Shown piece after piece: positions 32,232-38,503 of a DNA stretch of 38,503 bases. Source of the DNA: Actinomycetes bacterium (lineage in GTDB: Bacteria; Actinomycetota; Acidimicrobiia; Acidimicrobiales; RAAP-2); the NCBI GenBank assembly GCA_021831125.1, contig JAKBNI010000009.1, forward strand, positions 1 to 38,503, written 5' to 3'. Below the pieces are notes generated by a model. It saw nothing but the letters and a program-made list of their open reading frames with translations, was not told the origin of the DNA and did not search any database. A program made the position numbers and the translations under genes. The first letter of the stretch is position 1; every line of letters begins with the position of its first letter.

Positions 32232-33824
32232 GTGACCGCCCTGGCCGCGACTCCTGAGCTGACGCCCCTCGAGCGGCCCGCGCGCCGCCGCGTCGGTGGA
32301 CCCCTGATCATCGTCGGTATCGGGCTCGTGGCGCTCGGGATGTACCTCTGGCAGCTCTCGGTGCCCGAGCAGCTCTCCTTCTACGACTCGGGGGTCTACC
32401 TGGCGGCAGCCGTCCACCTGGTCTCGGGGGTCCTGCCGTACCGCGACTTCACGTTCGTCCAGCCTCCGGGTCTGCTCTACCTGCTCGCCCCGGTCGCCGT
32501 CGCGAGCCGGGTCTTCGGGACCCACGACGGGCTCACCATAGGCCGGGCGCTGAGCGCCGTCGTGACGGCGGCGAACTGCTCGCTCGCCGCGTCGCTCGTG
32601 CGCGGCCACGGGCGCGTCGCCATGGCGGTGACGGGCGCGGCCGTGGCGGTGAGCCCGGTGGCCTTCCTCGTGAGCTCGGCGATCAAGCTCGACCCCTTCA
32701 GCCTCCTGTTCGTCCTGGTGGCCTTCGTGGTGGTGTTGGGCCACGGGCGCGTCGCCACCTTGTCGCGCCGGGGGGCCGTCGTGGCGGGCGTCGCGCTCGG
32801 GGTGGCCGGCCTGGTCAAGCTGTGGGCGTTCTTCCCCTTCGTCGCGGTGGTCGCGCTGGTGTCGTGGCGGGCCCGCGCGCGTGTCGTGGCGCTCGTGGCG
32901 GCGGCGGGCGCGACCTTCCTCGCCGGGGTCGCGCCGTTCCTCGTGACCGCCCCCCACCGCTTCATCTCGGAGGTCTTCGTCGAGCAGCTCGGCCGACGGG
33001 CCAACGCCTCGGACAGCGGGACGCTGCTCTGGCGCCTGCGCGCCCTCACCGGGTACTTCGACACCCTGGTCGCCCCGAGCGCTCGCGTGGCGGTCGCCGC
33101 CTTCGCCCTGCTCGCCCTCGCGGTCGCGGTGGCGTACCGCCGGTGGCGGAGCGTCTCGGACACGGAGTGGCTCGTGCTCTTCGGCGCGATCGCGGTGGTC
33201 GTGATGCTGCTCGCGAGCCCCGAGACCTACACCTACTACGACTACTACGCCCAGCCGTTCCTCTACGCCCTCGCCGTCACCGCCCTCTGGCGTCTCGGGC
33301 GCGGCCTCGCGGGGGTGCTAGGGCGTCCCGCGCTCTCGCGCGGGACCCGTCGCGTCGTGATCGGCGCGGGCGTGGCCAGCCTCGTTCTCGCCGTCGGGTC
33401 GATGACCCTCTACACGACGAGCTTCTACTCGGCCTACGCCTACGTCTACGGGTACTACGGGCGATGGATGGGGCTCGTCACCCGGGCCGTGCCCGCCGGG
33501 TCGTGCGTGGTGTACAACCAGGTCGCCTTCGGGGTGTACGCGAACCGGCTCATCACGTCGGACCCGGCGTGCCCCACGGTGGTCGACGTCTACGGGGAGT
33601 GGATGGGCAACGGCTACCAGCTCGTGGCGCCGCCACGCTCGTTCAGCCGCGAGTGGCTCGGCTACTTCGAGCGCGCCCGCTACGCGGTGTTCACCCGGGC
33701 CCGGCCGGGGGACATCCCGTGGGACGCGAGCCTGACCCGGTGGTTCGACCGGCACTACCGATTGGTCGCCAACCAGCAGTTCGTCTTCGTCTTCAAGCAC
33801 ACGACATCGACGACGGGGCGCTGA
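32232..33824 (+). CDS. GT-C-fold membrane glycosyltransferase (PMT/ArnT-like)
   Basis: 530 residues with about 10-11 transmembrane helices. After the first helix comes 'LSFYDSGVYLAAAVHLVSG', then 'YRDFTFVQPPGLLYLLAP', the acidic first-loop motif and aromatic Gln-Pro-Pro-Gly element of GT39/GT-C transferases that use polyprenyl-phosphate sugars on the outer face of the membrane. A soluble C-terminal domain ('CVVYNQVAFGVYANR', 'CPTVVDVYGEW', 'ARYAVFTRARPGDIPWD') is common in actinobacterial members. GTG 32232 has CAGACT six bases upstream, again resembling a leaderless start. Its TGA is followed without a gap by the prepilin peptidase start. A role in glycosylating pilin or another exported protein or glycan is suggested by this position. 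Confidence 0.85.
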   Translation: MTALAATPELTPLERPARRRVGGPLIIVGIGLVALGMYLWQLSVPEQLSFYDSGVYLAAAVHLVSGVLPYRDFTFVQPPGLLYLLAPVAVASRVFGTHDGLTIGRALSAVVTAANCSLAASLVRGHGRVAMAVTGAAVAVSPVAFLVSSAIKLDPFSLLFVLVAFVVVLGHGRVATLSRRGAVVAGVALGVAGLVKLWAFFPFVAVVALVSWRARARVVALVAAAGATFLAGVAPFLVTAPHRFISEVFVEQLGRRANASDSGTLLWRLRALTGYFDTLVAPSARVAVAAFALLALAVAVAYRRWRSVSDTEWLVLFGAIAVVVMLLASPETYTYYDYYAQPFLYALAVTALWRLGRGLAGVLGRPALSRGTRRVVIGAGVASLVLAVGSMTLYTTSFYSAYAYVYGYYGRWMGLVTRAVPAGSCVVYNQVAFGVYANRLITSDPACPTVVDVYGEWMGNGYQLVAPPRSFSREWLGYFERARYAVFTRARPGDIPWDASLTRWFDRHYRLVANQQFVFVFKHTTSTTGR

Positions 33825-34601
33825 GTGTTCACGGCCCTCGTCGTCGGCTGCGCGGTCGCGGGCCTCGCCGTGGGCTCGTTCCTCAACGTCGTCATCTACC
33901 GGGTGCCCCGCGGTGAGTCCGTGGTGCGCCCCGGGTCGCACTGTCCCGCCTGCGCCGCGCCGATCGGGGCGCTCGACAACGTGCCGGTCGTCTCCTGGCT
34001 CGTCCTGCGCGGGCGCTGTCGCCACTGCGGGGCGAGGATCTCGGCCCGCTACCTCTTAGTCGAGGTGGCGACCGCCGCCCTCTTCGCGGGCGTCGCGGCC
34101 CGTCTCGGGGCCACCGCCGCCCTCCCGGCCGAGCTCGCGGCCGTCGCCACGCTGGTCGCCCTCTCGGTGATCGACGTCGAGCGGCTCGTCCTGCCCAAGC
34201 GCGTCGTCTACCCCGGCCTGGTCGTCACCGGTCTGCTGCTCGTCGCGGCCGCGGTCCACGACCACGCCGGGGGCCGTCTCGGGGAGGCCGCGGCGTGCGC
34301 CGGGGCGTGGTTCGCCCTCTTCTTCGTGCTCAACCTGGCGGCGCCCCGGGCGCTCGGGTTCGGGGACGTGCGCCTCGCGCCCCTGCTCGGCGCGTCCCTC
34401 GGGTGGCTGGGCTGGCGCTACGCGGTGGTGGGGTTCTTCGGCGCGAACCTGGTGGGCGCCGTGGTCGGGATCGCCCTCATCGCGTCGGGTCGGATGAGCC
34501 GTCGCCAGCCCATCCCCTACGGCGTCTTCCTCGCCATCGGCACGGTGGGCACGATCCTCGCTGGCCCGGCGGCCGTCTCGTGGACGACGGGGATTCGGTG
34601 A
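33825..34601 (+). CDS. Type IV prepilin peptidase / methyltransferase (A24 family)
   Basis: 258 residues. The N-terminal region has '[16 protein letters not shown]' and the zinc-site cysteine pairs CPAC (C40, C43) and CRHC (C65, C68) linked to the methylase function. Seven to eight transmembrane helices follow. Both catalytic aspartates are present: D117 in VIDVER and D181 in GFGD. The enzyme removes the leader of type IV prepilins and methylates the new N-terminus. A matching substrate, the prepilin at 38055-38483, lies 3.5 kb away. The GTG start directly abuts the upstream stop, and its own TGA overlaps the next GTG as GTGA, so it is translationally embedded in the glycosyltransferase operon. 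The functional name pilD would fit. Confidence 0.93.
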   Translation: MFTALVVGCAVAGLAVGSFLNVVIYRVPRGESVVRPGSHCPACAAPIGALDNVPVVSWLVLRGRCRHCGARISARYLLVEVATAALFAGVAARLGATAALPAELAAVATLVALSVIDVERLVLPKRVVYPGLVVTGLLLVAAAVHDHAGGRLGEAAACAGAWFALFFVLNLAAPRALGFGDVRLAPLLGASLGWLGWRYAVVGFFGANLVGAVVGIALIASGRMSRRQPIPYGVFLAIGTVGTILAGPAAVSWTTGIR

Positions 34602-36145
34602 GGCGCACGAGCCTCCGCTCACGGGTCCTCGAGGGGCGCCCGCTGCTGCCCCGCGCGCTCGTCGAGCGGCTCGACCGACCGGTCCGCCCCTTCGCGATCG
34701 TGATGGGCTGGATCGGCTCGACGATGGTCTTCTTGCTCGTCGCGACCGGCCTCGGCGGCCCGACCGAGGGCGACTCCGCCGAGGTGGTCTACGGCACCTG
34801 GGCGGTCGCCCACGGGCACCTGGCGTGCGTCTACCCCGCGACCGGGGGCCACCTGCCCGTCGGGCTCGCCGACCCCTTCGCCCTCGCGGCGCCCCTCTAC
34901 GCCGTCGTCTCGGGCGTCATCGCGGCGGCGCTGCGCATCGGCCACGGCGTGGCCTTCCCCTCGGGCCACGCCCTCGGGCCGAGCTGCGTGAACGGCTTCA
35001 ACGCGATGTACCACTGGTCGACGACCTCGGCGGCGATCCTGCCGACGGTGCGCCTGGGCTACGTCACCTGGGCCCTGCTGCTCGCAGGGGTCACCTACCT
35101 GGTGCGCTCGACGCCCCTGCGCGCGACGGGCTGGGAGGTCGCGGCGGGCTTCCTCGTCGCCCTCGCGCCACCGGTCGTGATGTGCCTCACCTACTACTTC
35201 CACCCCCAGGACCTCCTCGCGATGGCCCTCGTCCTGGTGGCGGCCGGGGCGTGGCTGCGCGGGCACCACCTGGCCTGCGGCGTCTGGCTGGGTCTCGCCC
35301 TCACCGCTCAGCAGTTCGCCGTGCTCGCGGTGGTGGCCCTGCTCGTGCTCTCGGCGCGCGAGCGGGTCGTCCGGCTGCTCGGCGGGCTGGTCGCGGCCGT
35401 CGCCGTCGTCGACGGGACCTTCGTCGCCGCGAGCGGGCTGCGCGCGGTGAAGACGGTCCTCTTCGGCTCGAGCCGGGTCGGCTCGTCGGTCACCGCGCAC
35501 GGGGGGACGGTCGTCTTCGCGCTCGGCCTCCACGGGGTGGCCGACTTCCTGCTCGCCCGGGTCGCCCCGATCGTGGCGGCAGCCCTCGTCGCCTGGCTCG
35601 TGCGCCGTCGGGTCGGACGCTCGCCGATCGCGGTGGTCGGGGCGCTCTCTGCGGCGATGCTGTGCCGCCTGGTGTTCGAGGTCAACGTCTACGGCTACTA
35701 CTTCATGGCCGTCGTCGTGGGCGTCGTCCTGCTTGAGGTCCTGCGCCGCCAGGTCGGGCGCGACGTCATGGCCCTCGTGGGCCTGTTCATCGTGTTCTTC
35801 GACCCCGAGCACATCGCGCTCGTCGCCAACCTGACGACCTACGGCCTCTCGCTCTACTACGACCTGCCGATCGTGGTGCTCGCCCTCGGCGTCGCCCTCT
35901 TCCTCTTCGACGCGGTGCGCAGGCGGTTCTCGCCGGCCCTCGTCGTCTGGCTCGGGTTCGTGGCCCTCGCCGGCGAGTCCCATCTCTGGAACCGCTACAA
36001 CCCGCTCTGGAACCTCCCGGAGTGGGCGTGGCAGGTGGTGCTGGTGGCCCTCCTCGGGGTCATCCTGGCCCGTCGCCTGCGCGAGGCCCGGAGCGACGAG
36101 CCAGCCGACGCCCCGGGCGCCCTCGAGACGAGCGCGCTCGTCTAG
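34598..36145 (+). CDS. GT-C/GT87-like membrane glycosyltransferase
   Basis: 515 residues from the GTG at 34598, overlapping the prepilin peptidase stop by four bases. About 11-12 transmembrane helices. The first external loop has '[20 protein letters not shown]' with acidic residues at the position of the GT-C catalytic Asp/Glu, and a later segment '[19 protein letters not shown]' followed by '[20 protein letters not shown]' resembles the DUF2029/GT87 group of polyprenyl-phosphate mannosyl and arabinosyl transferases. Last gene of the three-gene operon; its stop shares the CTAG palindrome with the convergent DUF429 gene. Presumed to transfer a sugar on the outer face of the membrane. Confidence 0.82.
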   Translation: MRRTSLRSRVLEGRPLLPRALVERLDRPVRPFAIVMGWIGSTMVFLLVATGLGGPTEGDSAEVVYGTWAVAHGHLACVYPATGGHLPVGLADPFALAAPLYAVVSGVIAAALRIGHGVAFPSGHALGPSCVNGFNAMYHWSTTSAAILPTVRLGYVTWALLLAGVTYLVRSTPLRATGWEVAAGFLVALAPPVVMCLTYYFHPQDLLAMALVLVAAGAWLRGHHLACGVWLGLALTAQQFAVLAVVALLVLSARERVVRLLGGLVAAVAVVDGTFVAASGLRAVKTVLFGSSRVGSSVTAHGGTVVFALGLHGVADFLLARVAPIVAAALVAWLVRRRVGRSPIAVVGALSAAMLCRLVFEVNVYGYYFMAVVVGVVLLEVLRRQVGRDVMALVGLFIVFFDPEHIALVANLTTYGLSLYYDLPIVVLALGVALFLFDAVRRRFSPALVVWLGFVALAGESHLWNRYNPLWNLPEWAWQVVLVALLGVILARRLREARSDEPADAPGALETSALV

Positions 36146-36855
36146 AAGACGAACTCCATGCGCAGCCCCGTCGAGTCCCACTCGGGCTCGCGCGGGATTC
36201 GCCGGGCGCCGTGGCCGAAGACCCGCCGGGCGGTCCACAGCAGGGCCATCGCGTCGAGCTGGTGGCGCAGCCCCACGCCGCCGGGCGGGTCGCGCAGGGC
36301 GTTATCGATCCCCCCGGGGACGTGCGAGTCCAGGACGTCGACGCGCTCGTCGCGGCCCTCGGCCAGGCGCTTGGAGCGTCGCATCGAGGTGTCGCGGTTC
36401 AGCTGGTAGAAGCTGAGCTCGGGGTTGCCCTCGAAGACGACGCGCTGGCGAAAGGGCGACATCTCCAGCGCCACCTCGCGGTAGCGGGGCAGGAGGGTCG
36501 CGGTGATCGCGTCGAGGCCCCCCTCCTGCCAGGTCATGGTCCCTTCGAGGACGGCCCGGGTAGGGGCGTTGTGGACGGCGGCGCCGCGGACCCCGAGGAG
36601 CCGACGCGCCTCCGCGTCGCACTGGCGCGGCGGGTCGCCCGGGGCGTCGCGGTAGCCGACGGGGGCGTTCACGATGAGCAGCTCGAAGGCCGGGCGCTCG
36701 TCCAGGATCTCGAGGAACGTCGGGTAGACCCGGGGCCGCTCGGGGGCGAACGTGGCGCCCTGGACCTTGGCGGCCTGGACGAGCCAGCCCGGCGGGCACG
36801 GGGTGACCGAGGCGATGACGTGATAGGGGAGAGTGGGTCCGCGATGCAAACTCAT
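36142..36855 (-). CDS. DUF429-family protein (predicted RNase H-like fold)
   Basis: 237 residues. The segment 'FELLIVNAPVGYRD', followed by 'RQCDAEARRLLGVRGAAVHN' and 'APTR', matches the DUF429 signature (an Asp/Asn-x-Pro-x-Gly turn, Arg-x-Cys-Asp, Ala-Arg, then Leu-Gly and Pro-x-Arg), as do 'ELSFYQLNRD' (the E-x-x-F-x-x-Leu-Asn motif) and 'DAMALLWTARR' near the end. The usual Asp-x-Pro has become Asn-x-Pro. Function unknown; the family is predicted to have a nuclease-like fold. The ATG at 36855 has no Shine-Dalgarno but a TATAAC box lies eight bases upstream, inside the end of pilT. Confidence 0.8.
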   Translation of the reverse strand: MSLHRGPTLPYHVIASVTPCPPGWLVQAAKVQGATFAPERPRVYPTFLEILDERPAFELLIVNAPVGYRDAPGDPPRQCDAEARRLLGVRGAAVHNAPTRAVLEGTMTWQEGGLDAITATLLPRYREVALEMSPFRQRVVFEGNPELSFYQLNRDTSMRRSKRLAEGRDERVDVLDSHVPGGIDNALRDPPGGVGLRHQLDAMALLWTARRVFGHGARRIPREPEWDSTGLRMEFVF

Positions 36856-36863
36856 CGTGAACC

Positions 36864-36869
36864 GTTATA
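36864..36869 (-). promoter_or_regulatory. Leaderless-type -10 box (TATAAC) overlapping the pilT stop codon
   Basis: The bases GTATAACGG on the minus strand include the last codon and TAA stop of pilT. Eight bases later comes the ATG of the DUF429 gene. It could start a leaderless transcript independent of pilT. Confidence 0.4.
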
Positions 36870-37959
36870 CCCGAGCGGGCGCCTTCCCCATCTGCTCGAG
36901 CGTGCGGGTCAGCTCCTTCGGGCGTGCCGTGGTGGCCATCGCGTCCTCGTAGGAGATGGTCCCCTCGGTCACGAGGCGGGCGAGGTCGGTCTCGAGCAGC
37001 TGCATGCCGTCGGCCGTGCTCGTGAACATTATGTTTTGAAGCTGGTTGCTCCGTCCCTCGCGGATGAGGTTGCGCACCGCGTGGGAGGCCACCAGCACCT
37101 CGAAGGTGGCGACCATGCCCCCGCTCGTCGTCGGCACGAGCCGCTGGGCGATGATCGCGGTGAGCGACGCGGCGAGCTGCACCCGGGTCTGCTCCTGGCG
37201 CCACGCGGGGAAGACGTCGATGATGCGGTCGATCGCCTGGGGGGCGTCGTTGGTGTGCAGGGTGGCGAAGACGAGGTGGCCGGTCTCGGCCATGGTGAGC
37301 GCGATCTGGATTGACTCGATGTCGCGCATCTCACCGATGAGCAGGACGTCGGGGTCCTCGCGCAGGGCGGAGCGCAGGGCCCGGTCGAACGAGGGGCTGT
37401 CGAGTCCGACCTCGCGCTGGCTCACAGCCGCCGTCTTGTGGTTGTGGACGTACTCGACGGGGTCCTCGATGGTGAGGATGTGGCACGCCCGCGACTCGTT
37501 GATCCGGTTCACGATCGCCGCGAGGGTCGTCGACTTGCCCGATCCCGTCGGCCCGGTGACGAGGACGAAGCCGCGGGGCTGCTCGGCGACCCACCCGGCC
37601 GCCCAGGGCAGCCCGAGCTGCTCGTAGGTGGGGATCTCGGCGGGGATCATGCGCAGTGCGAGGGCGACCTGGCCGCGCTGGGTGAACGCGGAGCCACGGA
37701 CGCGGGCCTTGTCGCGCCAGGAGAAGGCGAAGTCCACGTCCTGGTTGTCGGCGAAGATCTGCTTCTGGCCCGCCGAGAGGAGCTCGTCGGCGATCTTCTC
37801 GATGTCACCCCCGGTGAGGGTGGGCTCCCCCTCGAGCGGCCGGAGCCGGCCCGAGACCCGAATCCTCGGAGGCGAGTCGCTCGAGAGCAGGAGGTCGGAG
37901 CCCCGTCTCTCCCAGAGCACCTCCATCCAGCCATCGATTAGCGGTGAACTACCCGTCAC
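36865..37959 (-). CDS. pilT: Twitching motility ATPase PilT
   Basis: 364 residues from the GTG at 37959, set by GGGAGG five bases upstream; an earlier in-frame GTG at 37977 lacks a site. N-terminal PAS-like domain ('GSDLLLSSDSPPRIRVSGRL'), then the RecA-like motor: Walker A GPTGSGKST (about 136-144), Asp box 'TIEDPVEYVHNH', Walker B 'EDPDVLLIGEMRD', His box 'ATLHTNDAPQAIDR', and the PilT-type retraction motif as AVRNLIREG (AIRNLIRE in classical PilT). Length agrees with PilT (about 345-370). It powers pilus retraction. No PilB, PilC or PilM-Q genes are in the window. It follows the pilin gene on the same strand, separated by a strong hairpin. Confidence 0.95.
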   Translation of the reverse strand: MTGSSPLIDGWMEVLWERRGSDLLLSSDSPPRIRVSGRLRPLEGEPTLTGGDIEKIADELLSAGQKQIFADNQDVDFAFSWRDKARVRGSAFTQRGQVALALRMIPAEIPTYEQLGLPWAAGWVAEQPRGFVLVTGPTGSGKSTTLAAIVNRINESRACHILTIEDPVEYVHNHKTAAVSQREVGLDSPSFDRALRSALREDPDVLLIGEMRDIESIQIALTMAETGHLVFATLHTNDAPQAIDRIIDVFPAWRQEQTRVQLAASLTAIIAQRLVPTTSGGMVATFEVLVASHAVRNLIREGRSNQLQNIMFTSTADGMQLLETDLARLVTEGTISYEDAMATTARPKELTRTLEQMGKAPARV

Positions 37960-37983
37960 TGGGGCCTCCCGTGTCACTCTGAG

Positions 37984-38017
37984 ACCGAGTGCCCGGCGTC
38001 GCCGCCGGGCACTCGGT
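37984..38017. terminator. Perfect 14-bp hairpin between pilin and pilT
   Basis: ACCGAGTGCCCGGC (37984-37997) pairs perfectly with GCCGGGCACTCGGT (38004-38017) over a six-base loop. It lies 37 bases after the pilin stop and 24 bases before the chosen pilT start. No U-tract follows on either strand. It is likely a terminator or attenuator, or a 3' mRNA stabiliser, allowing much more pilin than PilT from one promoter. Confidence 0.75.
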
Positions 38018-38054
38018 TCAGATGAAGGTGTACTTCTTTCGTGTCGCTATCGGC

Positions 38055-38483
38055 CTAGTGGAGGCCGATGCCACCGTTGGTCCCGCAGGACTGCGGGCCG
38101 GTGTACTTGATGAAGGTCCCAGGACTTCCCTTGACGACGGGCGCCACTTCAAGGACGCCACTGGCAAACTTGAACGCATAGCTGCCGTTGTTCGGCCACG
38201 ACTGGATGTACGGGCCACCCTCGGTCGTGCCCGTGAGAAGCGCTGACGTCGGGGTCGCGGACGCGTTCTCGGCGTGGAACGCCGAGACGGCCGTGGAGAC
38301 GGTCGCCCCGTCGGCCTGGCACGCGGCGAGCTGGCTCTTGCCCGTCACCCCACCAAGGGCGAAGATCACGACGGCTGCCAAGATACCGAGCACCACGATC
38401 ACGATGAGGAGCTCGATCAAGGTGAAGCCGTCGATCTCACCCGTGTCCCGACGGCGCTTCAGCCGCTGGTAGGTCGAAATCAT
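38055..38483 (-). CDS. Type IV prepilin (PilA-like / pseudopilin)
   Basis: 142 residues from the ATG at 38483, preceded by AAGGGAG; an in-frame GTG at 38489 overlaps that site. A 19-residue basic leader ends in Gly, and cleavage G|FTLIELLIVIVVLGIL follows, with Glu at mature position 5, the class III signal read by the prepilin peptidase. The hydrophobic N-terminal helix (about 25 residues) is followed by a small globular domain with Ser/Thr/Ala-rich stretch 'AENASATPTSALLTGTTEGG' and two cysteines (AAC and near the end SCG), which could form a disulfide. Size (mature about 123 residues) fits a minor or major pilin. The upstream promoter lies outside the window. Confidence 0.95.
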   Translation of the reverse strand: MISTYQRLKRRRDTGEIDGFTLIELLIVIVVLGILAAVVIFALGGVTGKSQLAACQADGATVSTAVSAFHAENASATPTSALLTGTTEGGPYIQSWPNNGSYAFKFASGVLEVAPVVKGSPGTFIKYTGPQSCGTNGGIGLH

Positions 38484-38503
38484 TTTCACTCCCTTGCTTT
38501 TCT

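Noticed and set aside
29394-32957. A very long open frame (over 1100 codons) on the minus strand across the kinase, GH16, regulator and GT-C genes
   Set aside because: Its translation is Arg/Gly/His/Asp-rich with no domain, and it runs through four well-supported genes. It is a by-product of GC-rich codon bias.
34619-36238. A 540-codon open frame on the minus strand opposite the second GT-C gene
   Set aside because: Its sequence is a charged His/Asp/Glu/Arg mixture, the mirror of a Leu/Val/Ala-rich membrane protein.
1-38503. tRNA, rRNA or tmRNA genes
   Set aside because: No tRNA-like TTC-loop plus acceptor patterns or rRNA segments were recognised on either strand by eye.

Overview
The window is chromosomal DNA from a high-GC Gram-positive bacterium. 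GTG and TTG starts, many genes without Shine-Dalgarno sequences, Thr/Pro-rich secreted linkers and a type IV pilus set suggest an actinobacterium, most like class Acidimicrobiia. That placement is inference from style, not from a marker gene. No rRNA, tRNA, CRISPR array or complete insertion sequence was recognised. The only transposon trace is the tail of an IS481-type transposase at the left edge.

Layout. (a) 1-3.8 kb: IS481 tail, a secreted eight-repeat Cys protein, a SHOCT membrane protein with a ParB-like partner, an anchored SGNH esterase and a small His/Cys-rich protein. (b) 3.9-8.9 kb: a PAS-GGDEF-EAL cyclic-di-GMP enzyme, a Tat-exported phospholipase C-type enzyme and a LicD-like transferase. 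(c) 9.6-27 kb: a surface-polysaccharide region with a FemAB/GNAT-type acyltransferase, a large membrane protein, three secreted or anchored GH16 glycanases, five glycosyltransferases, a Wzx-like flippase, an FkbM methyltransferase and GalE. (d) 27.2-32 kb: a degenerate EAL protein 4 bases ahead of a hybrid histidine kinase, a fourth GH16 enzyme and an orphan OmpR-type regulator. (e) 32-38.5 kb: a three-gene operon in which a prepilin peptidase sits between two GT-C-type membrane glycosyltransferases, then a DUF429 protein, PilT and a type IV prepilin.

Working together (inference): the region can make, export, decorate and trim a surface glycan, and it carries pilus machinery and at least two cyclic-di-GMP-linked signalling proteins. 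The least familiar parts are a GH16 subgroup with an invariant CQCG motif next to the active-site strand (three copies), the embedding of the prepilin peptidase between two membrane glycosyltransferases, and a recurrent leaderless promoter layout (TANNNT 7-8 bases before ATG). One of those promoters drives a 12-codon upstream ORF whose stop overlaps the galE start. The polysaccharide part looks less GC-rich than the right-hand 10 kb.

Start codons were chosen by Shine-Dalgarno position, leaderless -10 position or homology to family N-termini. Several differ from the longest open frame, as noted per gene. All family assignments come from reading motifs, not from searches.
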